Source: Klebsiella pneumoniae (lineage in GTDB: Bacteria; Pseudomonadota; Gammaproteobacteria; Pseudomonadales; Azotimanducaceae). Taken from it: a stretch of 44,110 bases of DNA. The stretch is taken from NCBI GenBank assembly GCA_945861675.1, contig CAMAVY010000010.1, forward strand, positions 1 to 44,110, written 5' to 3'. Positions 35,490-43,160 of the stretch are shown here, one piece after another. The position numbers were made by a program, and so were the translations under genes. The notes beneath the pieces were generated by a model. The model did not search any database and was not told the DNA's origin. It saw nothing but the letters and a program-made list of their open reading frames with translations. Position 1 is the stretch's first letter; each line of letters opens with the position of its first letter.

Positions 35490-37124
35490 TCATGAATCGC
35501 CCAGCATTTCCACAGCGACCTGCTTCGCCCACTTGTAATCGGCTTTGCCGTTCGCGCCACGCTTGACCACATCCACCAGCAACACACGCTTCGGCAGCTT
35601 GTAGCCGGCGATGCGCTCGCGCAGGAATTCGATGATGTTCGACTCAGCCTCTTCAAAGCCCTCGCGTAGCGCTGCAACGGCGACCACGCGTTCGCCGAAA
35701 CGCGGATCCGGCAAACCCACGACCAGGCAATCGAATACCGCAGGCTGCCGCTTGATGGCCTCTTCCACTTCTTCGGGAAACACCTTCTCGCCCGCTGTGT
35801 TGATGCACTGACTGCCGCGACCCAGCAAGGTGATGTTGCCGTCGGCCTGCACTTGTGCGTAGTCGCCAGGAAAGCTGTAACGCACGCCATCGATCACGCG
35901 AAAGGTCTGCGCGGATTTTTCCGGGTCTTTGTAGTAGCCCACAGGCACCAGACCGCTGGTAGCGACCTTGCCAATCACGGCCGAACCGGGTTGCACTTCT
36001 TCGCCTTCGTCGGTGAACACCTTCACGCCGGGGCTCAGGGCAAAACGCGCCGTTTCGCCAATACTGCTCCGCGTTGCAACCGAAGCCGCCATGCCGCCTT
36101 CGGTCGAGCCCATCGCGTCATGCAGTGTCATGTCGTGGTGGCGCAACAGGCCCTGTTTGGTTTCAGTGCTCCACATCACGCCACTCGAGACGATCCGGCG
36201 CAGCGCTGCAAGGTCGTAAGGCGTGCCGTGTCTTGCCGCGTCGTCAAGCGCCGTCAGCAGCGGTTTCGCGAACGCATCGCCCACGATGGCGATATCGGTG
36301 ACGCGCAATCGCGCGACTTCTTCCCACAATAGGTCGGGATCGAGACCCAGCCGATTGATGGTCACAGCCGTGCCGCCCGCCAACAGCGGCATCATGGCGC
36401 CCAGCCACATGCCCGTGCCATGCATCAACGGGCAGGCCGCCAGGCTGACGAGCCGCTGACCCGAAGCGCGCAGCTCGCGCACTTTCGCGGGCAGTTCGGC
36501 GATGCTTCCTGGCGGCTCAAACCCGACGGCAGCGAAGCCGCCCGCAATGAACGCAGCGCACACTGCGCCATTCGGGTACATCACGCCCTTCGGCATGCCG
36601 GTCGTGCCACCCGTGTACAACATGTAGGTTTCGTCGGCACGGCGACCCTGCAGGCGCGCCATCGGCGCCAACTCGCGAATCGTGACCTCGTAATCCAACC
36701 TGCCTTTAACGGGAATGTTCTCTGTGCCATCCGCCACTTCGATGTAGCACCTGACCTTGGGAAGGCGCGCCTGAATCTCCCAGATGCGCGCCGCGTAACA
36801 GGACTGATAGACCAGCGCCTCCGCGTCCGCGTTATCGAGCAGATAGATCAGTTCATCGGCCTTGTAGCGGTAGTTCACATTGATCGGACAACCGCTGATC
36901 TTGAACACGGCGTACTGGGCCTCGAGGTACTCGTTCGAGTTGTGCAGGTAGATGCCGACCTTCGCGTCTGCGCCGAGCCCGGCATTGGCAAGCGCTGTGG
37001 CGATGCGCGCCGCCCGGTCGTCGTACTCGCGCCACGTGCGAACCGTCGTTCCGCAGATCAGCGCGGGCTGGTCGGGAATCGCGTCGGCAATTGCCTCCCA
37101 CGCATTGGCAAACTGATACTCCAC
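35490..37124 (-). CDS. Acyl-CoA ligase, FadD3-like
   Basis: I prefer the GTG at 37124 (544 residues) because AAGGAG lies 6 bases upstream and the product then starts VEYQFANAWEAIADAIPDQP, as family members do. ATG 37151 is possible; ATG 37304 lies over the divergent promoter and is unlikely. Adenylation motifs are YTGGTTGMPKGVMYPNG, CPLMHGTGMWLG, MGSTEGG, FPGDYAQVQADG, GRGSQCINTAGEKVFP and a catalytic Lys near GANGKADYKW. It activates a carboxylic acid to acyl-CoA. FadD3-like enzymes act in degradation of steroid or other cyclic acids, but the substrate cannot be read from the sequence. It is divergent from an acyl-CoA dehydrogenase, so the two probably serve one catabolic pathway. Confidence 0.9.
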   Translation of the reverse strand: MEYQFANAWEAIADAIPDQPALICGTTVRTWREYDDRAARIATALANAGLGADAKVGIYLHNSNEYLEAQYAVFKISGCPINVNYRYKADELIYLLDNADAEALVYQSCYAARIWEIQARLPKVRCYIEVADGTENIPVKGRLDYEVTIRELAPMARLQGRRADETYMLYTGGTTGMPKGVMYPNGAVCAAFIAGGFAAVGFEPPGSIAELPAKVRELRASGQRLVSLAACPLMHGTGMWLGAMMPLLAGGTAVTINRLGLDPDLLWEEVARLRVTDIAIVGDAFAKPLLTALDDAARHGTPYDLAALRRIVSSGVMWSTETKQGLLRHHDMTLHDAMGSTEGGMAASVATRSSIGETARFALSPGVKVFTDEGEEVQPGSAVIGKVATSGLVPVGYYKDPEKSAQTFRVIDGVRYSFPGDYAQVQADGNITLLGRGSQCINTAGEKVFPEEVEEAIKRQPAVFDCLVVGLPDPRFGERVVAVAALREGFEEAESNIIEFLRERIAGYKLPKRVLLVDVVKRGANGKADYKWAKQVAVEMLGDS

Positions 37125-37212
37125 ATCAAACTCCTTCGTACTCTCCACCATCTTGGGGATTATGCGGGAGCCGTTGGTAGACTTGCCGCGTTCATTCTGG
37201 AGCCCTTTGACC
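37125..37212. promoter_or_regulatory. Divergent promoter region of the ligase and acyl-CoA dehydrogenase genes
   Basis: The 88 bases between the two starts must hold the promoters of both genes. On the plus strand ctggagccctttgacc supplies the dehydrogenase ribosome site; on the minus strand aaggagtttgat supplies the ligase site. I do not see convincing -35/-10 boxes or an operator palindrome. Confidence 0.5.
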
Positions 37213-38466
37213 ATGACATTCGACGACACACCTGAGGAAGCAGCGTTCCGCACTGAAGTGCGCCGCTGGCTCGCAGCCAATGCCACACCCAAGACCAGTG
37301 GCACCTCCGCGCTGCAGGCAAGCGCGGCCGAAAGCGAAGCCGACTATGTCGGCATTGCCAAGGCCTGGCAGGCCAAAGTGTCGGATGCGGGCTGGGCGTG
37401 CATGTGGTGGCCGAAGGCCTATGGCGGTCGCGATGCCTCGCCGATTCAGCGCGTGATCTGGAGCCAGGAGGTCGAGAAATTCAACGCCCCGGACGGCTTC
37501 TTCATCATCGGCCAGGGCATGTGCGCGCCGACGCTGATGGCCTATGCCAGCGACGCAGACAAGCAGCGCCACCTGCCGCGCATGGCGCGCGGCGACGACA
37601 TCTGGTGCCAGCTGTTCAGCGAGCCCGTGGCAGGCTCCGACCTTGCGGGCATTCGTACCCGCGCAGAGCGCGACGGCGGCGACTGGATCATCAACGGCCA
37701 GAAAATCTGGACCTCGGGTGCGCACTACTCCGACTACGGCATCGTCATCACGCGCACCGACCCGACGGTTGCCAAACACAAAGGCCTGACCATGTTCTGG
37801 CTGTCGATGAAGACGCCGGGCATCGAGATCCGGCCCATCAAGCAGATCAATGGCGACAAGGCGTTCAACGAGGTGTACTTCACCGATGTCCGCATCCCGG
37901 ACAGTCAGCGCCTTGGGCACGTAGGCAAAGGCTGGGAGGTATCGCTCGTCACACTGATGAACGAGCGGCTGGCGGTGGGTGGCAGCCTCGCCACGAGCGC
38001 CGATACCTTGATGCAACTGGCCGCGAACATGGAGATCGACGGCCAATCTGCGCTGAAGAATCCAGCCGTGCGCGAGAAACTCGCCGAGTGGTATGCGCAG
38101 CTGTCCGGCCTGAAATTCACCGGCTTCAGGATGGTGTCCGCGCTGTCGCGCGGCGCGGTGCCCGGGCCAGAGGCATCCATCTCCAAAGTCGTGGTTGCGC
38201 GCTGCAACCAGGACATGTCCAGCTTTGCCATCGACATGCAGGACATGGGCGGCATTCTCGATGACGACGCACTGACCGCGATGGCCGGCCAGTTCCAACG
38301 GCTGTTCATGCGTTCGCCCGCCAACCGCATTGAAGGCGGTTCGGATGAAATCCTGCGCAACATCATCGCCGAACGTGTGCTGGGGCTGCCCGCAGACATC
38401 CGCGTGGATAAAAGCATCCCGTTTAACCAGATCCCCAGCAGCGGGGCCAGCGGCACCGGCCGCTGA
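37213..38466 (+). CDS. Acyl-CoA dehydrogenase
   Basis: 417 residues from the ATG at 37213 (TGGAG about 10 bases upstream). The family layout is clear: helical N-domain (DTPEEAAFRTEVRRWLAAN, GWACMWWPKAYGG), the middle beta domain with the FAD-binding motif CQLFSEPVAGSDLAGIRTRA and WIINGQKIWTSGAHYSDYG, and a C-terminal helical domain with MNERLAVGG. The C-terminal catalytic region reads RIEGGSDEILRNIIAERVLGLP. It oxidises an acyl-CoA to the enoyl-CoA, passing electrons to ETF. Paired divergently with the FadD3-like ligase, it may act on the same substrate. Confidence 0.93.
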   Translation: MTFDDTPEEAAFRTEVRRWLAANATPKTSGTSALQASAAESEADYVGIAKAWQAKVSDAGWACMWWPKAYGGRDASPIQRVIWSQEVEKFNAPDGFFIIGQGMCAPTLMAYASDADKQRHLPRMARGDDIWCQLFSEPVAGSDLAGIRTRAERDGGDWIINGQKIWTSGAHYSDYGIVITRTDPTVAKHKGLTMFWLSMKTPGIEIRPIKQINGDKAFNEVYFTDVRIPDSQRLGHVGKGWEVSLVTLMNERLAVGGSLATSADTLMQLAANMEIDGQSALKNPAVREKLAEWYAQLSGLKFTGFRMVSALSRGAVPGPEASISKVVVARCNQDMSSFAIDMQDMGGILDDDALTAMAGQFQRLFMRSPANRIEGGSDEILRNIIAERVLGLPADIRVDKSIPFNQIPSSGASGTGR

Positions 38467-38503
38467 TGCCAGCAATCGGTTGAATTCACCAATCCAGCGG
38501 CCC

Positions 38504-38525
38504 GAGGGCGGCATCCAATGCCCTC
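38504..38525 (+). terminator. Weak hairpin after the acyl-CoA dehydrogenase gene
   Basis: gagggc and gccctc form a 6-bp stem with a 10-base loop; an overlapping alternative pairs gcggca with tgccgc. No T-run follows. It is a weak candidate only. Confidence 0.3.
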
Positions 38526-38628
38526 AGTGCCGCCGGCCACACGTCGCAAACATTCGTCAAATCAGTAGATTGAAGTCTTCCCTCCGAAGACGCGCCCGAT
38601 AGCGCATCGCTGGCACGCAGGTTGCGAT

Positions 38629-38937
38629 ATGGCTTTCAGGCGACACAACACGTCGCCACTAGGAGGCCAGGTGTATCGAGACTACGAACGCAACGCTTAC
38701 GACCGGAACTCTCTCGATCGGAAAGGCGGACACCGCGACTATTCGCGTCCGTCACTGCGTCGTGATCTCGACGGCGCCTGGCTTGGAGGTGTGTGTGCCG
38801 GTATCGGGAGGTACTTCGAAGTGGATCCAAATTTGGTACGTATCGCAGCAACGCTTGGCCTGTTCACCCTGACAAGCACGACGATCCTTGCTTACCTCAT
38901 TGCCTGGGTAATCGTGCCGCGCTCGTGGCGTGAGTGA
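38629..38937 (+). CDS. PspC-domain inner-membrane protein
   Basis: 102 residues from the ATG at 38629. An alternative GTG at 38671 has a perfect AGGAGG 4 bases upstream and would give 88 residues. A Tyr/Arg/Asp-rich N-terminal region precedes the PspC domain: RRDLDGAWLGGVCAGIGRYFEVDPNLVRIA, then a hydrophobic helix (TLGLFTLTSTTILAYLIAWVIVP). PspC proteins sense or stabilise the stressed inner membrane in the phage-shock response. No pspA or pspB is adjacent, so this is a stand-alone copy. Its last codons and stop are repeated downstream. Confidence 0.88.
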   Translation: MAFRRHNTSPLGGQVYRDYERNAYDRNSLDRKGGHRDYSRPSLRRDLDGAWLGGVCAGIGRYFEVDPNLVRIAATLGLFTLTSTTILAYLIAWVIVPRSWRE

Positions 38938-39004
38938 GAGAACGGGCCTGACCAGCGCGCGCGCTCGTGGCTTGAGTGAGAACGCGTGCCACGACCAGCG
39001 CGCA
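38920..39004 (+). repeat. Direct repeat of the PspC gene 3' end
   Basis: cgctcgtggcgtgagtgag at 38920 (the gene end with its TGA) recurs as cgctcgtggcttgagtgag at 38962, with a shared gaccagcgcgc tail, a period of 42 bases. A weaker third fragment (tgattgag) lies near 39010. The second copy is noncoding. Confidence 0.7.
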
Positions 39005-39069
39005 TGGGTTGATTGAGCATGGCCGCGGTTGTGGTCATCGGGACACGGCGGAACGCAGAGAAGGACCTC

Positions 39070-39462
39070 ATGCACAGTTCAAGATTGATCTACACAGCGC
39101 TGCTGCCAGCAATACTGGCGGTGCTGCTCAATGGCTGCATCAGCGTTGATCGCAACACCCGTTCGCGGTCGCTCAACAATGTCGGCGGCGATGAGATCTT
39201 TCGCGACATCGTGCCCGGGCAGACAACACGCGTGTGGTTGATCGAGCACCTGGGCAAGCCCGACGCCATCTGGCTGGACCCCAAGGAGCACGAAGTGCTG
39301 CGCTACGACAACGTTCGCGAGCATCGGACTGAGGTCAGCGTGTTTCCGCTCATCGATGTCGATGTCAGCTCAGAAGACGTCGAGCGCTACTTCTTCGAAC
39401 TGGCTGACGGCAAGCTGGTGCGCTACTGGCGCGAAACCAACGACGCTGTACAGCCGCAATAG
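39070..39462 (+). CDS. Small outer-membrane lipoprotein, BamE/SmpA-like
   Basis: 130 residues from the ATG at 39070, with GAAGGA about 5 bases upstream; the open frame to 39013 lacks such a site. A hydrophobic signal ends in the lipobox VLLNGC (Cys about 23). The mature part has IVPGQTTRVWLIEHLGKPDAIW, which resembles the SmpA/OmlA (BamE-like) helix-strand motif, then strands EVLRYDNV, EVSVFPLIDVDV and YFFELADGKLVRYW. BamE-like folds support outer-membrane assembly or act as periplasmic binding lipoproteins. The true bamE is usually elsewhere and shorter, so this is more likely a paralogue. Confidence 0.75.
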   Translation: MHSSRLIYTALLPAILAVLLNGCISVDRNTRSRSLNNVGGDEIFRDIVPGQTTRVWLIEHLGKPDAIWLDPKEHEVLRYDNVREHRTEVSVFPLIDVDVSSEDVERYFFELADGKLVRYWRETNDAVQPQ

Positions 39463-39533
39463 CGGCACCAGCAGATCAGCACTAAACCCGGCACGCCGCA
39501 GCGCCACGCCCGCCACGTGCAGCGCCACATGCG

Positions 39534-40292
39534 TCAGCGCGCGCCAGGCGGCACCGCTGGTCGGTAGACCGGGAACTCAGTCGCGAGCCGCGCCTTGTCT
39601 ACCAGCGCGGCGGCAGTCGGCGCAGTGCTGAAATCCTCAAGCTGCCGTCTGGTTGGTCCCATCAGGCCGAACTGTCCGGCGGTGTGGCGTGCAATCGCCA
39701 CCACAGGCGCGATCCAGTGGCTCGAGACGGTCTCCATGTTGTCGTGCACGCCGTGCTGTGTCGGCGGCACCAGGGCCAGAAAGAAACGTGTGTCGAAGCG
39801 ACGCGGTCGGCCCGGCGGCGTAATCCACGCGTGATAGAAGTGAATCAGGTCCACCGCCGGACGTAGGCGCTCATTGCGGCAGAGTTCGGCGAGCGATAGT
39901 TTTCCGTCGTGCAGTGCAAGCCGATACTCAGCGAAGCGCTGTTGCATCGCTTCATTCTGCAGATCCACAAGTGCCCCCGAGTGGTCGTAGGCCAGCAGGT
40001 ACCCGGCTTCTTCAAAACACTCGCGAATTGCCGCAATCCAGTAGCCCAGCGCCTGCTCTCCAATCGCCGCGACAGCGCGCGCTTGTGCAGGCGCGGGACC
40101 AACAGACAGCGAGGCATAGACCGGATCGTGGTCGGATTCGTCTACTCGTCCACCGGGAAACACATGCATGCCGCCTGCGAACACAGCTTCCGAGATGCGT
40201 TCGAGCATGAACAGCTCCATGCCCTCCGCAGCGTCACGCGCAAGCACCAGTGAGCTGGCCGGTCGAATCGGCACGTCGTCGATCTCAGCCAT
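39534..40292 (-). CDS. Nudix hydrolase (NUDT19-like)
   Basis: 252 residues. The Nudix box is recognisable as AAIRECFEEAGYLL, with the REx2EE metal-binding acidic residues, preceded by VFPGGRVDESDHD. The large insertion before the box and the SHWIAPVVAIARH tail fit the NUDT19-like group that hydrolyses CoA or CoA esters. The ATG shares a base with the GST gene stop (TGATG), so the pair is coupled. With acyl-CoA genes nearby, a CoA-ester substrate is plausible but unproven. Confidence 0.85.
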   Translation of the reverse strand: MAEIDDVPIRPASSLVLARDAAEGMELFMLERISEAVFAGGMHVFPGGRVDESDHDPVYASLSVGPAPAQARAVAAIGEQALGYWIAAIRECFEEAGYLLAYDHSGALVDLQNEAMQQRFAEYRLALHDGKLSLAELCRNERLRPAVDLIHFYHAWITPPGRPRRFDTRFFLALVPPTQHGVHDNMETVSSHWIAPVVAIARHTAGQFGLMGPTRRQLEDFSTAPTAAALVDKARLATEFPVYRPAVPPGAR

Positions 40293-41218
40293 CAGCCTTT
40301 CACCTTTACAACCACAAAGCCGGCGCGCGGGAAGTGCTGCACGATCTCGCCAAGCTCAGGGTCGCGGCGCAGCAATGCGATATCCAACGCCGACGAGCGC
40401 ACCAGCTCACCGCGCACAAAGTCGCGCCCATAGTCATCCGCTGCGACCTCGATACGATCGCCTGGTTTCAGACCATTGGGTTCATTGGGATCGGTATGCG
40501 GCAGGGTCTCGGGAATCGAATCACGCGCGATGCCGAGCGCTTCTTCGCCCGTCATCTCGCTGCGCGCACCGTGACCAATCGCGTGCATCCGCGCATTCCA
40601 TGCGCGGTACTTCGGCAGCCGATCCAGCAGGTCAGCCGCTTGTGGATGTGCGGTCCGCAGCCACCACGTGACGTGATAGACCTGCGCGTCAGCAAGACCT
40701 GGTGCCGCGCCGAACAGGAAATGTCTGCCATCACGCAACTGCGTTTCGATCAACCGCGCGTGCGCGCGCAGCTGTTCATGCATCACCGGTACGGCTGCTT
40801 TCATGCGCGCGAGATCGAAGGGCGTGCCGGACATCATTGCTCGATCGTCGATGAAGTCTTTCGGCACCGAGTCGCCAATGTGGCCGAAGATCGCGCCCAC
40901 GGCCGCCATGAAGAACACCTTGTCGGTCCAGGCCGCCAACGCGTAATGCAATCCTTCGCCGCCGTCGGGGAACAGCGTGGGCGTGGGGAAACGCCGCTCC
41001 AGCTCACGCATGATGCATTGCGAGTCGCAGTACACGTCGGCGCCGATCTGCATTGAAGGTGTGCGTCGATACCCGCCCGTCAGCGGCGTGTACAGCGGCT
41101 TCGGCATGACGTTGGGAATGAGGACACTACGCCAGGCCAACTGCTTGATGCCGAATACGATCCGCACCTTTTCCGAAAACGGCGATGCGTCGTAGTGATG
41201 AAGAATGATCTCGGCCAC
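40292..41218 (-). CDS. Glutathione S-transferase family protein
   Basis: 308 residues. The N-terminal thioredoxin-like domain reads ILHHYDASPFSEKVRIVFGIKQLAW, then YRRTPSMQIGADVYCDSQCIMRELERRF. An all-helical C-domain follows (ALAAWTDKVFFMAAVGAIFG, LFGAAPGLADAQVYHVTWWLR). An extra C-terminal segment of about 70 residues (LKPGDRIEVAADDYG, GFVVVKVKG) is beta-rich and longer than the usual 200-220-residue GST. The active-site residue is likely the Ser of SPFSEKVR. It is coupled to the Nudix gene. The substrate is unknown. Confidence 0.88.
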   Translation of the reverse strand: MAEIILHHYDASPFSEKVRIVFGIKQLAWRSVLIPNVMPKPLYTPLTGGYRRTPSMQIGADVYCDSQCIMRELERRFPTPTLFPDGGEGLHYALAAWTDKVFFMAAVGAIFGHIGDSVPKDFIDDRAMMSGTPFDLARMKAAVPVMHEQLRAHARLIETQLRDGRHFLFGAAPGLADAQVYHVTWWLRTAHPQAADLLDRLPKYRAWNARMHAIGHGARSEMTGEEALGIARDSIPETLPHTDPNEPNGLKPGDRIEVAADDYGRDFVRGELVRSSALDIALLRRDPELGEIVQHFPRAGFVVVKVKG

Positions 41219-41399
41219 AGGCAGGCACTCGCGCGATGGACTGCGGCGGAGAATAGCCCACGCCCGTGGCCGAGCCCAAACTCGCGTTTACCTGCGCGCC
41301 GCATCACACGTGCACAATCGCCCGTTCACAGCAATGCCAGCGCCGCATTTCAGCGGCCGCTGACAGTGCGCCCACGCAGTGCCTACACCAAAGGTTCGC

Positions 41400-41918
41400 A
41401 TGACAAACAGTTTTTTGACGCTGGCCGAACTGCGCGCGACGCACTCGGGTACAGGGCAACTCAACTGGATCGGACTTCGCCCGAATCGCAACACGGCAAT
41501 GACCGCAGTCCAATCGGTTGAAGCCATCGCCGGCCGCGGGCTGGCCGGCGATCGACATGCGGCGCGCGCGCACAGCGGGGCCAACACCCGCCAGGTCACC
41601 TTGATTCAGCAGGAGCACCTGCCGGTGATTGCGGCACTCGCGCACCACACACCGATCGAGCCCGCCATGCTGCGCCGCAATCTGCTCGTCCGCGGCATCA
41701 ACCTGCTGGCGCTGCAACGCGCGCAATTCCGGATCGGCGATGTGACCCTGGAAGGGACGGGGTTGTGCCACCCCTGCTCGCGCATGGAAGCGGCGCTAGG
41801 AACCGGCGGCTACAACGCCATGCGTGGTCATGGCGGCATCACTGCACGAATCATTGAAGGCGGTTGGCTGCGCCTGGGCGATGTCGTTTACGTCCTTCCG
41901 AGCGAGCCCGGCGAATAG
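41400..41918 (+). CDS. MOSC-domain protein
   Basis: 172 residues from the ATG at 41400 (AAAGG just upstream); a GTG at 41379 would add 7. Visible features are LNWIGLRPNRNTAM, GRGLAGDRHAARAHSGANTRQVTLIQQEHLPVI, LLRRNLLVRGINLLAL-type strands and the conserved cysteine in GLCHPCSRMEAALG. MOSC domains carry sulfur or molybdenum-cofactor-linked groups (as in MOCOS and YiiM). The full domain is present without a ferredoxin or aminotransferase partner. Its last 123 bases overlap the 3' end of the antisense DUF6279 gene. Confidence 0.88.
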   Translation: MTNSFLTLAELRATHSGTGQLNWIGLRPNRNTAMTAVQSVEAIAGRGLAGDRHAARAHSGANTRQVTLIQQEHLPVIAALAHHTPIEPAMLRRNLLVRGINLLALQRAQFRIGDVTLEGTGLCHPCSRMEAALGTGGYNAMRGHGGITARIIEGGWLRLGDVVYVLPSEPGE

Positions 41919-42785
41919 CTGCGACCACTCGCCCGCACGCTGCGCGAATTTGCGCCGCTGTACCGGCGTCAGGGTGGTCAGGATGGTGACCGCAAGGTCC
42001 TGCTGCAGCTTCTGGTTGTACGCACGGATGCGGCGCAGTTCCGGCGTGTACCAGCGTTCGCGATTGCCGGCCATTTGCGCCAGCTGCGTCGTAAAGCACG
42101 AATGCATGCTGCGCCGCCGCGCCAGCAGCCCGAACAGCTCTCCCTGCCAGCGCCGCCAATAGGCCAGACGATGCTCGCCTTCCGGCAGCAGCGCGACGGC
42201 AGTGCGATTGATGGCGCCCATCTGAGCAGACGACAGCGGGCCAATCATGTCCGCGTATCTGTCGACCATTGATTCGACCACCATTTCCCGCTTTTCCTGC
42301 GGGCTGATGTCTGCGTCCTCCTGCGCAGTCTTGGCGTTCAGCTCATCGATTCTTTCGCGAAAGTGCGCGATCTGTTGATCGCTGACACGCAGGAACAGAT
42401 CCGCCATCACGCCGATGCCTTGCCGGCTGGTGTCATCGATCCAATCGCGGACCTTGGCCTGCACGCTCGTAAGGTCCGCCGGAACAATGTTTCGTTCAGT
42501 GGCCGCGGCCGAGATCTCGCCCAGCGTCGCGGCGTAACGGGGCAGTTGAGTCTTGCGGTGCCAGGCCTGCTGTTGCTCGACCTGCTGGTCGAGCCACGCG
42601 ATCTGCTCTTTGGTCAGATCGAAGTACTGGTCCGCCTGCCAGCTGATCAGCGTATCCGCGTTCTCGTACACCACAGGCAGACCCAGCTTCAGGTAGCGCG
42701 CGCTCATGCTGCTGCAACCCGACATGGCCAGGCTGCATACAACGAACGCAAACAGTGTCGCTTTTGGCCAACTCAAGTTATTCAC
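41796..42785 (-). CDS. DUF6279-family lipoprotein
   Basis: 329 residues from the GTG at 42785, which places the lipobox LAMSGC (Cys about 24) after a normal signal; the open frame to 42974 has an un-gene-like N-terminus. The mature sequence has YENADTLISWQADQYFDLTKEQ and a long helical body with Arg/Glu/Gln-rich stretches (LLARRRSMHSCF). I recognise this as the DUF6279 family of exported lipoproteins, whose function is unknown. The 3' end overlaps the MOSC gene on the other strand. The C-terminal residues after about 310 come from this overlap and may be less conserved. Confidence 0.85.
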   Translation of the reverse strand: MNNLSWPKATLFAFVVCSLAMSGCSSMSARYLKLGLPVVYENADTLISWQADQYFDLTKEQIAWLDQQVEQQQAWHRKTQLPRYAATLGEISAAATERNIVPADLTSVQAKVRDWIDDTSRQGIGVMADLFLRVSDQQIAHFRERIDELNAKTAQEDADISPQEKREMVVESMVDRYADMIGPLSSAQMGAINRTAVALLPEGEHRLAYWRRWQGELFGLLARRRSMHSCFTTQLAQMAGNRERWYTPELRRIRAYNQKLQQDLAVTILTTLTPVQRRKFAQRAGEWSQLFAGLARKDVNDIAQAQPTAFNDSCSDAAMTTHGVVAAGS

Positions 42786-43160
42786 CGCACCTGTGGATAT
42801 GTCGTGGGATAAGTCCGGGATCGTTTGCCCAAGTTGCGCTGCTGTAGGCGTTTTCACACACCTGTCCAGGTTTTGCGCAGCGAGTAGAAGCTTCATAAGT
42901 TTCATGTAGTTACATGCAGTTATTGATGCTTCAACACAGACATTTCCGCTATGTCGTGAGGATTGCTCAGACAATGTGACACATGTGCATAACGTACAGA
43001 CTCACGCTGCCGCCTCAAAGCACCCGGCAACATGTTTGCTGCCGGGTATGCGGCTTCTGACCGCACCCACATCGCAGGATTCCCGAGCCAGGCCACAACG
43101 GCTGCAGAAGGATCAGCCAGCCGGCCTCAGCAAGCGCTGAAACCCTGCATCAGCGCTGAA
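42786..43160. other. Intergenic region between DUF6279 lipoprotein and aldehyde dehydrogenase genes
   Basis: About 375 bases without a convincing gene. It holds the 5' leader of the DUF6279 gene, an 8-bp palindrome cacatgtg at 42980-42987 that gives a weak CRP-like pattern, and the hairpin at 43022-43047. I see no other feature. Confidence 0.6.
43022..43047 (-). terminator. Hairpin downstream of the aldehyde dehydrogenase gene
   Basis: acccggca and tgccgggt form an 8-bp GC-rich stem with a 10-base loop, 113 bases past the stop of the minus-strand aldehyde dehydrogenase. Only a short T-run (TGCTTTG) follows on the minus strand, so it is a modest terminator candidate. Confidence 0.45.

Noticed and set aside
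37192-38514. 440-codon minus-strand frame
   Set aside because: Exact antisense shadow of the acyl-CoA dehydrogenase.
42971-42990. CRP site tgtgacacatgtgcat
   Set aside because: Only one half-site matches the consensus well; there is no promoter context to support it.
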